From Sulfomarinibacter sp963741385 (GTDB lineage Bacteria; Acidobacteriota; Thermoanaerobaculia; Thermoanaerobaculales; Sulfomarinibacteraceae): a stretch of DNA of 64,000 nt. The stretch covers positions 248,001 to 312,000 of the forward strand of contig CAVUHO010000006.1 of the NCBI GenBank assembly GCA_963741385.1, written 5' to 3'. The notes beneath the pieces are model-generated. The model did no database searches, was not told the origin of the DNA, and saw only the letters and a program-made list of their open reading frames with translations. Both the position numbers and the translations under genes were made by a program. The first letter of the stretch is position 1. Each line of letters opens with the position of its first letter. Below, piece by piece: positions 9,773 through 17,654 of the stretch.

Positions 9773-11323
9773 TCAGACCCGGATCCTCTTGCTTGCTCGG
9801 TAGCGCCAATGGGCGGCGGCACCCGCTTCTGCGGCCCGGTGCATGTCCAGGGAACGGATCTGGACTTCGAAAACGAACCCGTCGCGGTCGCCCACGCTGG
9901 TGTGGAGACTCTGGTACCCGTTCGCCTTCGGTTCCGCGATGTAATCCTTGAATCGAAACGGCTCGGGATCGAAGAGACGGTGGACGATGTCGAGCGCCAG
10001 ATAGCAGTCGTCCCGGCTCGGCACGATGACACGAAAGGCCATGAGATCGTGGACATCCGTGAGAGCGAGGCCTTTCTGCTGCATCTTCCGCCACGCCCCG
10101 GCGGCGTGTTTTGTGCGGTGCTGCACGGCAATCAACGGCAGGCCGTCGCGTGCAAACGCGGCCTCGATGATGCTTGCGGTCGCCGTGAACCAGTCAGCGC
10201 GGGACGCGATCAGCAGGTCAAGCTCGCGGCTGACACGGTTGAATGCATCAGGATCGAGAATCGCCAGAGCTGCGCTCTCGATCTGGGCGCGGAGTTCCAT
10301 CTCACCGCATTTTTCAGCCTCGACGGCGTCCTGCTCCCACATCTGGACGGCGATCTCCCGCGCCTGGGGATCGCCCTGTTCGAAGGCCTCGAGCAGGGCA
10401 CAGCGGCCGCGAAGGTATCGCTCCATGATGTCGTGACTTGCCGATCTCTCGTTCCGATCGAGATCGAGAGGGTCGAACTGGCGGGGGTCGAATTCAGAAT
10501 CCGCGCGCGTTTTCGAGGCCTCCATTGCTCGCCGGTGGGCAGCCACCAACAGCCGCGCGCTGCTGGTCAGGCTGGTACTCATGTGATGGAAACGCCAGGC
10601 GAGCCACCGCAGCTCGCGCGCAATGTCCCCGGTCCGAAGCCTGGCCGGGTAGCCCTGTTCGACCTTCTCGATGGCGGTCAGCAGGTGGTCCAGCGGTCGC
10701 GTGACGAGCAGGTAGGTGGTCAGTTGAACCACGAGGATGACCGCCAGCACGGTCATACCGATGTCGAGCCACGCCGCGTGTCGTCGTTCCGCCATCTCGG
10801 CGGTGAACTCGGGGGAATCCTGCCACGCCGCCAGCGTGCCACCTCCCGGTCCGAGCCAGCTGGATCGAACCGGGACCTGTGCCTGGAGTGCAGCGCGCGG
10901 CGCTGAGACGCCGGCTTTCCCGGGGGCCGAACCCACGACACCCCCGTCATCCCTTGTGAGGAAGAGGTTGAAGGTCGGGTGACCACCGCCGATTTCGGCG
11001 CTCACATATGATTTCAGCAGTTGCTCCGCCTCGCCGAGACCGGAAGCGCGTTCGATTTCCGCCGCCAACGGCGCCAGCGACTCGGCGAGCAGCGATTCGC
11101 GGGCGGTGCGCTCCTTGCGTTCCTCTCGACCCAACTGCACGGCTGTCAGCCCGCCGAGGAGCGCGGCCACCAGCACCGAGATGATCACGCCGAGAACAGG
11201 ACCGAGCGGCAGACCTCCCCGCCACGGCTCGCGACCGATATCGGTCACGTTCTCACCCGAGATCGTTTGCAACCCGGGCGATCCCTCCTCGCTGACCGTG
11301 GGAAAGCGCTTCACGTCGTTCAT
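9773..11323 (-). CDS. membrane-bound HAMP-domain (p)ppGpp synthetase (RelA/SpoT synthetase domain)
   Basis: A 516-residue receptor-like fusion. TM1 is at about 40-62, an extracytoplasmic segment of about 120 residues follows, then TM2 at about 187-207 leads into a HAMP-like region (TRPLDHLLTAIEKVEQGYPA, about 208-260). The C-terminus (about 330-516) matches the pre-synthetase helices and synthetase domain of Rel proteins: RTKHAAGAWRKMQQKG, DVHDLMAFRVIV (Asp426), RFKDYIAEPKANGYQSLHT (459-475) and FEVQIRSLDMH (Glu486), ending AAHWRYR. Both catalytic acids are kept, and the RxKD motif is the form found in bifunctional Rel rather than ExDD of RelA. The HD hydrolase, TGS and ACT domains are absent. 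It predicts transfer of pyrophosphate from ATP to GDP/GTP under control of an outside signal. The start at 11323 follows AGGAG at short spacing; the frame is open to 11596. Confidence 0.85.
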   Translation of the reverse strand: MNDVKRFPTVSEEGSPGLQTISGENVTDIGREPWRGGLPLGPVLGVIISVLVAALLGGLTAVQLGREERKERTARESLLAESLAPLAAEIERASGLGEAEQLLKSYVSAEIGGGHPTFNLFLTRDDGGVVGSAPGKAGVSAPRAALQAQVPVRSSWLGPGGGTLAAWQDSPEFTAEMAERRHAAWLDIGMTVLAVILVVQLTTYLLVTRPLDHLLTAIEKVEQGYPARLRTGDIARELRWLAWRFHHMSTSLTSSARLLVAAHRRAMEASKTRADSEFDPRQFDPLDLDRNERSASHDIMERYLRGRCALLEAFEQGDPQAREIAVQMWEQDAVEAEKCGEMELRAQIESAALAILDPDAFNRVSRELDLLIASRADWFTATASIIEAAFARDGLPLIAVQHRTKHAAGAWRKMQQKGLALTDVHDLMAFRVIVPSRDDCYLALDIVHRLFDPEPFRFKDYIAEPKANGYQSLHTSVGDRDGFVFEVQIRSLDMHRAAEAGAAAHWRYRASKRIRV

Positions 11324-11466
11324 GAACTCCTGATCAAGTTGCAAGCCGCGTGCCAGCGTCAGCACACGGAATACCCGCCGGCGCTCGTATTGAATGCCAA
11401 ACCGGCGCACCGCTCGGGGCGATGACCCCCACCGTGCCCGGGGAACCTCCGAACGACGCCTCGTTC

Positions 11467-12129
11467 CTACCCGGAAACAGCCGCCGAAGGCCACAACAGC
11501 ACCGCGCCGAAACCGACCATCGCACAGCTCAGGACAACCAGAGCCACTCTCTGGGCCCTCTCCGACAACACCTGTCGGCCGCGGCTGAGAGCCCACACCA
11601 GCGGTACATACCAGGCCGCCGCCCCGAAGAGAAATGCCGTCAACAGCAGGGCGAGCCCCACGTTACCCCAGGGTCGCGCGGCGTGGATGAACGAGGTGCC
11701 GACCGTGGTCCACCAGATCCAGAAGCCCGGGTTGGCCGCCGGCACCAGCACGCCCGCCACAAACGGTCCGTGCGCCGTGCCCCGGTCCTGGGTGTCGGAC
11801 GACAGACTCATGGACTGTGGCAACGAGCCGCCTCGCCACACCTTTCCCACCATCACCAACCCGGCAATCGTCAACCCGATGCCGGCCAGCGGCGTGAGGT
11901 AGCTGGCCGCACCGAGGGCGGAGAGAAGAGGGTGCAGACCGTGGACCAGGAGCAGGAACACAACGATATCGAGACAGAGGACTGCGCCGAGGAATATCGC
12001 AGCCGCCCGTGGGCCGCGGAGCACCCCGTAATGGCTCGCTCCCACCGTGCTCGGGTTGGGAATCGCCACAGTCACGAATGTCACCACGAACGCCGAACCG
12101 ATGGTCGTGGCTAAGGGCAACAAGCTCAC
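11467..12129 (-). CDS. LysE/RhtB family amino-acid exporter
   Basis: A 220-residue polytopic inner-membrane protein with six hydrophobic segments. The N-terminal pattern (VVTFVTVAIPNPSTVGASHYGVLRG, then RAAAIFLGAVLCLDIVVFL) is the LysE signature: a Pro-containing first helix, then G(xx)G with a conserved basic residue. The second half begins at HGPFVAGVLVPAANPGFWIWW, the internal repeat typical of the family. It likely exports an amino acid or derivative by proton antiport; the substrate cannot be read from sequence. The GTG start at 12129 is supported by AGGAGG seven nt upstream. It lies 143 nt upstream of the HAMP-synthetase gene on the same strand and could be co-transcribed. Confidence 0.85.
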   Translation of the reverse strand: MSLLPLATTIGSAFVVTFVTVAIPNPSTVGASHYGVLRGPRAAAIFLGAVLCLDIVVFLLLVHGLHPLLSALGAASYLTPLAGIGLTIAGLVMVGKVWRGGSLPQSMSLSSDTQDRGTAHGPFVAGVLVPAANPGFWIWWTTVGTSFIHAARPWGNVGLALLLTAFLFGAAAWYVPLVWALSRGRQVLSERAQRVALVVLSCAMVGFGAVLLWPSAAVSG

Positions 12130-12210
12130 GTCGAAACCTCCTCGAAAGGTCGCGCCTTCCCTGCGAACGCGGCATCATAACTCGACCAGAGGCGGTCAGA
12201 CGATGTCGGG

Positions 12211-13050
12211 TCAACCGTTCCAGGGCGCAGGTTCGACGTGCGGTCGCCCGCGCCCGTCGAAGGTGATCACCCTGGCCGGCAGCCCCGGATCGGTGCTCTT
12301 GCCCGACGCCAGGATGCAGGGGATGCCGTACTCCTCGGTCACCACGTGACCCGCGAAGGGCTCGGAGAAATCGACGTGACGGTGCTCGTGCCCGAAGAGC
12401 AGCGCATCGACCCGGCCGCCGATCAACCGCATGAGGTCGGCGCCGTCCTTGAGCCGGTGTCCCCACCACTCCCTGGCTTTTTCGAAGAACTCGTCGTCGG
12501 GGAACAGAAACGGGTGGTGGTGCAGCGCGACGACGATCTTGAAGCTCTTCGGGCGCTCGCGGCGCAGCGTGGTCACGAGCTCGCCGAGTTCGTCGAGTTG
12601 GCGGCCGCCCAGTTCACCGTCGGCCAGCAGACCGTCCCAGAAACCGGTCTCTGCCTGCATCGAGTTGAGGGTGATGACCGCAACGCGGTCGTCGGCGTAG
12701 GGTACGTCGGGGTAGGTGACGCGGTCTTCAATCCCCAAAAGGTACTTTTTGAAGAGCTTGAATCTCTTCTCCTGAGCGTGAGCGCCGTTCCAACCGTAGT
12801 CGTGGTTGCCGGGCAGCGGCGCCACCTGGAAACCGGCCTGGTGCAGCGGTTCGAGGATCCGTCGCGCCTCGATGAACTCGACCTCGCGGCCGTCGTCCAC
12901 CACGTCCCCGGTGATCAGCACCAGAGGTTTGTCGGGATCCTGCCCCCAGTGTTTCCGGATCAACCGGACAAGACGCTCCGCCTGCCGCCACTCGTCGACG
13001 TCGGTCTCCTCCTTGCCGATGTGGAGATCGCTGATGTGGAGAATCTTCAT
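12211..13050 (-). CDS. calcineurin-like metallophosphoesterase
   Basis: A 279-residue cytosolic two-metal phosphoesterase. All five family blocks are visible: SDLHIG (residues 7-12), LITGDVVDDG (about 51-60), PLPGNHDYGW (about 86), ALHHHPF (about 187) and LLFGHEHRH (about 227). This is the CpdA/Icc-type arrangement (class III cyclic nucleotide phosphodiesterases and relatives), but the substrate is not determined by sequence. I start it at the ATG at 13050, preceded by GGAGG at four nt; an in-frame start at 13071 adds only seven residues and lacks a binding site. It lies upstream of the LysE-type gene on the same strand with an 81-nt gap. Confidence 0.9.
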   Translation of the reverse strand: MKILHISDLHIGKEETDVDEWRQAERLVRLIRKHWGQDPDKPLVLITGDVVDDGREVEFIEARRILEPLHQAGFQVAPLPGNHDYGWNGAHAQEKRFKLFKKYLLGIEDRVTYPDVPYADDRVAVITLNSMQAETGFWDGLLADGELGGRQLDELGELVTTLRRERPKSFKIVVALHHHPFLFPDDEFFEKAREWWGHRLKDGADLMRLIGGRVDALLFGHEHRHVDFSEPFAGHVVTEEYGIPCILASGKSTDPGLPARVITFDGRGRPHVEPAPWNG

Positions 13051-13098
13051 GACGCCTCCGTCTTTCCGCACTCAATTCCCGAGAGGATGCCAGGCACG

Positions 13099-13130
13099 CC
13101 GGCATGATGTTGAGGACAACATCATACCGG
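13099..13130. repeat. hairpin flanked by a 12-bp direct repeat
   Basis: The arms CCGGCATGATGTTG and CAACATCATACCGG pair with one mismatch around the loop AGGA. The sequence GATGCCAGGCAC flanks it on both sides (13086-13097 and 13131-13142). It sits between the metallophosphoesterase start and the group II intron remnant. It has no T-tract, so I read it as a repeat element, not a terminator. Confidence 0.6.
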
Positions 13131-13186
13131 GATGCCAGGCACCTCCGCCGCACGCGGCTCGTATCAGCGCGCGCTCCCCGAGAGGA

Positions 13187-13961
13187 GTCGGGTAGACCCG
13201 GGCGGTTACCCGCCCAGGCCCCCCACAGATCCGGACGTGCGGATTTCCCGCATCCGGCTCTTCAGGCGCATGGCTTCGCTGCGGGGCAACTGACCGCCTC
13301 GCACCCGCTGGTCGTCCCAGCTCAGCTATCCGATGCAGTTTCGTGAAGACGTTACCGAGGTTCAATGCCCTCGTTATCTTCCCCTCCATCGGCTCCATAC
13401 CCTGGCGTCCCCTTCCCTCTTCCGGGTCCCTGTGGGTTCGGTTCCCCGGACTCATCGGTACTATGGAACGCTCCGACTTCCTGCAATCCATCCCAGGAGG
13501 CTCGTTGACTCGCCCGCCGGTACCGTCCTTGCGCTGTTTCTTTTGCTCCCGCCGGTGGTCAGCGCTACCTCCGACGAGCCTGGGTTTTGGTCAGCCGGCT
13601 CCCCTACCGGCTCTTTGAGGACGGAGAAAACAGGATCTCCCGAGTTCCCGTCAGATCCTCTCGATGCATGCCCTGCTCACATCTGACCCCGGCGGGACCG
13701 GGACACCAGGCCATCCGGTGTCCGCGATGTTGCCTTCCGCTAGTGGCACGGCGTCGGCTCCCACGATTAGCATATTTCGGGGCTCAATCACACGGCCTGC
13801 ATCTTTGCTGTCTACGCTTCGCAGCGGCGGTTACCCGAACGCCACGCAAGACTCGCTTCCGGGCGGGGGCCAGCCTTACCCGGGCGGGACTCGACCCGCA
13901 GGATCTGTCTGGAAGGTTTCCGACTAACTCTTCCCCCTTCCCCGAGCTTTGCTCGGCGCAC
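13187..13961 (-). mobile_element. internally deleted group II intron (domain V and VI retained, reverse transcriptase mostly lost)
   Basis: Read on the minus strand, the element opens with GTGCGCC (13961 downward, the group II 5' consensus GUGYG) and ends ...GTCTACCCGAC at 13187. Domain V lies at 13228-13260: AGCCGG...GCGG-GAAA...CCGC-ACG-TCCGG, the 33-34-nt catalytic hairpin with the AGC triad. A G+C-rich domain VI-like hairpin follows (GGGCGG-GTAA-CCGCCC). At only about 775 nt it has no room for a maturase. A short frame across 13072-13491 keeps what looks like the start of an intron-encoded protein (NLGNVFTKLHRIAELG) joined directly to the residues normally read through domain V (PEEPDAGNPHVRICGG). 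So most of the reverse transcriptase appears deleted in one event. The 20-bp sequence starting GGCACCTCCGCCGC occurs outside both ends (13138-13157, 14035-14054). Confidence 0.7.
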
Positions 13962-13968
13962 GCCACTC

Positions 13969-14029
13969 TAGGCATTGTTTGCCCGTCGCGGCTAGCAGGC
14001 AAGCAGAGTGGATGAATCAAACAATGCCA
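13969..14029. repeat. inverted repeat next to the intron 5' end
   Basis: Arms TAGGCATTGTTTG and CAAACAATGCC enclose about 37 nt. It lies in the presumed 5' exon of the intron on the minus strand. Some group II intron classes insert next to hairpins, so this may be the original target, but that is inference. Confidence 0.5.
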
Positions 14030-14065
14030 AGAATGGCACCTCCGCCGCACGCGGTCCCACCCACC

Positions 14066-14144
14066 GGCAGGCGGGACGCCTGCCCCACAAGGGAAACCGC
14101 ATCCGGATCGTTTGTGAGGCAGCCGTCCCGGCTGCCGGGCGGGG
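14066..14144. repeat. two REP-type hairpins
   Basis: 14066-14090 is an inverted-orientation variant (GGCAGGCG-GGA-CGCCTGCC followed by CCACAA). 14112-14144 is a direct GTGAGG-headed copy of the GGCAGCCG-TCC-CGGCTGCC type followed by GGGCGGGG. Confidence 0.8.
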
Positions 14145-14185
14145 GGAGAAACGAATCCCGAGCTGATAAGGGGGAGGGCGGGCGG

Positions 14186-14382
14186 CAAATCCGAAATCCG
14201 AAATCCGAAATGATATGGGGGAGGGCGGGTGGCAAATCCGAAATCCGAAATCCGAAATGATTCAGGGGGGGCGGGTGGCAAATCCGAAATCCGAAATCCG
14301 AAATCCGAAATCCGAAATGATATGGGGGAGGGCGGGTGGGAATTCCGAATTCCGAATTCCTAATTCCTAATTCCTAATTCCC
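14186..14382. repeat. heptanucleotide satellite with G-rich interruptions
   Basis: Runs of the 7-mer ATCCGAA (three, three and five units) are separated by near-identical G-rich blocks (GGGGGAGGGCGGGTGG), then drift to AATTCCG and AATTCCT units just before the MATE gene. The complementary form is found at 6268-6330. The G-rich blocks could form quadruplexes. No gene is carried here. Confidence 0.85.
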
Positions 14383-14408
14383 GCGATGCTATCCTCCGCC
14401 CCCGGAAG

Positions 14409-15761
14409 ATGACGTTCCCTTTTCCCTACCGCTCCGATCTCGAGGCCATGTTCCGCCTGGCGCTGCCGGTGGTGGTCGTGCAGGTCGGCATGATGCTGCT
14501 CGGGGTGGTCGACACAATGGTGGTGGGCCGGCTTTCGTTCGAAGCGCTGGCGGCGGTCGCCCTCGGCCACGTGATGGTGGTCGCCGTGTCGTCGTTCGGG
14601 GTCGGGCTGCTGCTGGCGCTCGACCCGCTGGTCGCCCAGGCGGTGGGGGCCGGCGACACCGACGGCGTGCGGCGCAACGTCCAGCGCGGCTTCCTGATCG
14701 CCATCGGGCTGATGGTCCCCAGCGTATTGCTGCTGATGCCGGTTGAAGCGGTGCTGACCGCCCTGCGGCAACCACCGGAAACGGTTCCGGTGGCGGCCGC
14801 CTACGTCCGCATCTGTATCCCGGGCCTCCTCCCCTTCTATGGTTTTGTCGTGCTGCGTCAGACCCTGCAGGCGATGCACAACCTGCGGGCCATCGTCGCC
14901 ACGATCGTGGTGGTCAACCTCTTCAACCTGGTGGCGGACTGGGTGCTGGTGTTCGGCGCTGGTCCGGTGCCCAGCCTCGGTCCGGTGGGTTCCGCCTGGG
15001 CGACGACGGCGGCGCGGACTCTGCTGTTCGTCGTTCTCCTCGTGCTGGCGCGAACGGAGCTCGCGCCGCTGCTCGGGCGGATCGATCGCGAGGCGCTCCG
15101 CGCGCAACCGCTATGGCGCATCATCCGCCTCGGCACACCGATCGGGTTCCAGGTCCAGCTCGAAATCCTCGCCTTTGCCGTCATCGCGCTGCTGATGGGC
15201 GGGCTCGGGACCCTCCAGATGGCGGCCCACCAGGTGACCATCAACCTCGCGTCGCTGACCTTCATGGTGCCGCTTGGCGTCGGGTCCGCGACCGCGGTGC
15301 AGGTTGGCCGCGCCATAGGCGCCGGTGCCAGCGAGGGCGCGCGCCGGGCCGCAGTCTCCGGGCTGCTGATCGGCGCCTCATTCATGTCGCTGACGGCCGC
15401 GCTTTTCATCTTCGCGCCACGGGCGCTGGCCTCTGCCTACACCTTCGAATGGGAAGTCATCGCGCTGGCGTCCCTCCTGATACCGATCGCCGGTTTCTTC
15501 CAGGTCTTTGACGGACTCCAGGTGGTGTCAGCCGGGGCGCTGCGGGGCGCCGGCGACACCCGCGCGCCACTGGTGGTCAACATCCTCGGTTTCTGGTGCA
15601 TCGGCCTGCCCATCAGCTGGCTGCTCGGCTTCAAACTCGGCTACGGGCCGAAAGGTCTGTGGTGGGGTCTCGTCGCGGGGCTCGGCGCGGTCGCGGTCTT
15701 CCTGTTGGCGCGGCTGGCGTGGCGGTTCCGGGGCGTCATCCGGCGCGTCGAGGTGGAGTGA
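14409..15761 (+). CDS. MATE family multidrug/cation efflux transporter
   Basis: A 450-residue inner-membrane protein with about 12 hydrophobic segments arranged in two homologous halves. The first half opens LALPVVVVQVGMMLLGVVDTMVVGRLS, with the MATE-typical VDTxxVGR(L) pattern after helix 1; the second half contains LGTPIGFQVQLEILAFAVIALLMGGLGT. ALDPLVAQAVGAGDTDGVRRN is the conserved Q-A-x-GA-x-D loop. It is expected to export drugs or metabolites in exchange for H+ or Na+. The ATG at 14409 is preceded only by a weak GGAAG directly abutting it. The 3' end faces the convergent gene at 15779. Confidence 0.93.
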   Translation: MTFPFPYRSDLEAMFRLALPVVVVQVGMMLLGVVDTMVVGRLSFEALAAVALGHVMVVAVSSFGVGLLLALDPLVAQAVGAGDTDGVRRNVQRGFLIAIGLMVPSVLLLMPVEAVLTALRQPPETVPVAAAYVRICIPGLLPFYGFVVLRQTLQAMHNLRAIVATIVVVNLFNLVADWVLVFGAGPVPSLGPVGSAWATTAARTLLFVVLLVLARTELAPLLGRIDREALRAQPLWRIIRLGTPIGFQVQLEILAFAVIALLMGGLGTLQMAAHQVTINLASLTFMVPLGVGSATAVQVGRAIGAGASEGARRAAVSGLLIGASFMSLTAALFIFAPRALASAYTFEWEVIALASLLIPIAGFFQVFDGLQVVSAGALRGAGDTRAPLVVNILGFWCIGLPISWLLGFKLGYGPKGLWWGLVAGLGAVAVFLLARLAWRFRGVIRRVEVE

Positions 15762-15778
15762 CGTCTTCGGACCTCAGT

Positions 15779-17152
15779 TCACGTGGTCAACGCATCCAGT
15801 AGGATTTGGAACCCCGGGGCCTCCTCACGCACCAACAACAGCCTGTCGGCGTCGGGCGGCTGCGTCCGGTCGGCGCCTCGCAGCGGCACATCCTCGAACC
15901 GATCGTAGCTCAGCAGATACGCTCGTGCCGCCTGATACGTGCGCAACGCCCGGATGATCTGCATCTTCTCTTCGACGCTATTCCCGGGGAGGTCCGTCAC
16001 GGTCATGAGGAGGGCCAACAGCGCGAACACCTCGCCGATGTTGGCGGCGCGAAATTCGTAGGGGTGTTGGCGGGCGGCCAGCGCTTCGAGCTCCGCCTCC
16101 TCCCCCCGGTCGTTCATGATGCCGAGGACCGTCCGTGTGACTTCGTCGTCGGTCCGACTCACAGCCGCGCGGGTGAGATCGGCAAAAGTCGGCTTCCGAC
16201 CGGCGGCGGCGGCCGGCGCCATGTCCTCGGGCGTCGTCAGAAACAGCAGGCGCGCCGCCGGGCGCAACGACTTCATGATCTCGAGCAGCCGGTGATACGG
16301 CGCAGCGTGCTTGCTGTCGGCGTCCTTGGCGTCGACTCCGCTGGGCACGTCGAGGTAGAGGCTGTCCGCCTCATCGAAGATCTTGAGGTAGGCGGTGGTG
16401 ACGGCGTCGTAGTTGCGGCAGAAGTCCGCGAACGACTTGCACGGCAGCGAGACGCCGAACAGCTCGAATAAAGGAACCGCCGCGGCAAGCTCTGTCATCG
16501 AACGCTCGGCGTCCTCCGGTAGGGGAACATAGCGCTGACGTGCGGCAGGTTCCGGCGCTGTCAGCTCACCCTTGAGCTTTCTGATTTCGTAATCCTGGTC
16601 GAGCACGCTGCGGCGCAGCGTGAGCACCCTTTCGGCGAGGACGAGACGGGTGTCGAGGTCGCGCAGGAAGCCGTTCAGCAACAACTCGTCGCGCGGAGAC
16701 AACGTCATCCCCGTCGCCAGAACCACCGCGCCGAACGGGACCGATTTTTCGGCCAGAAGGGGCTTTGCGTACACCAGGTGGTCGCCCACGCGAACCGGAC
16801 CCAAGAGATCGTTTGCAAATGTGTCCAGCGCCTCGCGTGCGGCACTGGCGAGCGCGGCGTCGAGCATGGCGTCGCCACTCGGAGGAATCCCGTTCCCCGC
16901 CACCGACACGATGGCCGCACAGTCCGCGTCAACCAACCTCGCCAGGACGGCGCCGGAGAGCGCCCGGGCGTATCCGATCTCGGTCCCGCCGAAGGTCTCC
17001 GCCCGCTCGAAGATCTGGCGATCCCAGATCAGGTCAATGGCGCCGGTGGCGGCGCTAAGCAGCGCATGTCCATCGCCGTCAAGCCCCGCGAGCTGTTGCG
17101 CCGATTCGCGCCACAGCGTTTCGATGGTGCCGGCGATTCCGTTCTTGGTCAT
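15779..17152 (-). CDS. cytosolic protein of unknown function (GAF-like N-terminal region)
   Basis: A 457-residue protein without signal or membrane segment. The first 190 residues alternate helix and strand in a way compatible with a GAF-like domain (GYARALSGAVLARLVDADCAAIVSVAGNG, later VGDHLVYAKPLL and FGAVVLATGM). A helical connector (LRRSVLDQDYEIRKLKGEL) follows, then a C-terminal alpha-helical domain rich in Ala/Leu. No catalytic signature seen. It begins 43 nt after the TerB-like gene on the same strand, with GGAGG five nt before the ATG, so the two probably form an operon. The GAF assignment is inference from pattern only. Confidence 0.7.
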   Translation of the reverse strand: MTKNGIAGTIETLWRESAQQLAGLDGDGHALLSAATGAIDLIWDRQIFERAETFGGTEIGYARALSGAVLARLVDADCAAIVSVAGNGIPPSGDAMLDAALASAAREALDTFANDLLGPVRVGDHLVYAKPLLAEKSVPFGAVVLATGMTLSPRDELLLNGFLRDLDTRLVLAERVLTLRRSVLDQDYEIRKLKGELTAPEPAARQRYVPLPEDAERSMTELAAAVPLFELFGVSLPCKSFADFCRNYDAVTTAYLKIFDEADSLYLDVPSGVDAKDADSKHAAPYHRLLEIMKSLRPAARLLFLTTPEDMAPAAAAGRKPTFADLTRAAVSRTDDEVTRTVLGIMNDRGEEAELEALAARQHPYEFRAANIGEVFALLALLMTVTDLPGNSVEEKMQIIRALRTYQAARAYLLSYDRFEDVPLRGADRTQPPDADRLLLVREEAPGFQILLDALTT

Positions 17153-17195
17153 CCAGGCCTCCCGGCCCTCTGACGCGCCACCCTCGGCTGCAACC

Positions 17196-17585
17196 TCAGT
17201 CCCTCATCAGGACCAGTGCGCGGCGGATGAGGCTCACGTGATCGCGAACCCACGCCTCAACCGAGGCCAGCTCGTCTCTTGTCACACCCATCTGACGGGC
17301 CGCCACATCTACCAGCGACTTTTCGTTGACGCTGAAGTTGACGTCCGAGTACCCGAGGCCGATCAACTCCAGAAGCGCCGCGACCTTGGACTGCTTGCTG
17401 TGGAAGACCCCGGCCAGCGCCTCGACACTGCGGCCCCCGCCAGTACCCGAAATCCCCATTTCGGCTTTCAGCGCAGCCACCGCCGCCGCCTCGCGGTCGA
17501 TCACCAGACCGTCGGCTTCAATCATCTTCTCCGCCAGTTCTGCAAATGCCCTCTTCTCGTCGCTGTCAAGCAGGTTGAGAAACAC
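17196..17585 (-). CDS. TerB-like helical protein
   Basis: A 129-residue all-helical cytosolic protein. The first helices (EKRAFAELAEKMIEADGLVIDREAAAVAALKAEMG) and the later LLELIGLGYSDVNFSVNEKSLVDVAARQMGV carry the acidic TerB pattern: EADG-x3-D...E, then D-x2-(F)...E...L-x-VA. Such domains occur in tellurite-resistance and stress modules as metal-binding or scaffold units; no other ter genes are present here. The start is a GTG at 17585 with AAGGAG seven nt upstream. Probably co-transcribed with the unknown gene downstream (15779-17152). Confidence 0.72.
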   Translation of the reverse strand: MFLNLLDSDEKRAFAELAEKMIEADGLVIDREAAAVAALKAEMGISGTGGGRSVEALAGVFHSKQSKVAALLELIGLGYSDVNFSVNEKSLVDVAARQMGVTRDELASVEAWVRDHVSLIRRALVLMRD

Positions 17586-17654
17586 GGCGACTCTCCTTTC
17601 CGCACATCGATGCCACCAGGATATCAGCCCGCCGTACCGCCGGCGGCCCGCATT

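Noticed and set aside
9081..10094. 337-codon minus-strand frame
   Set aside because: Overlaps the 8934-9749 gene and the synthetase gene in another frame; composition is typical of a GC shadow.
11350..12114. 254-codon plus-strand frame rich in His, Gln and Arg
   Set aside because: Antisense to the LysE-type exporter, whose membrane helices and Shine-Dalgarno are well supported.
13784..14281. 165-codon minus-strand frame around the intron 5' end
   Set aside because: It reads through REPs, satellites and intron domain I sequence; no protein features.
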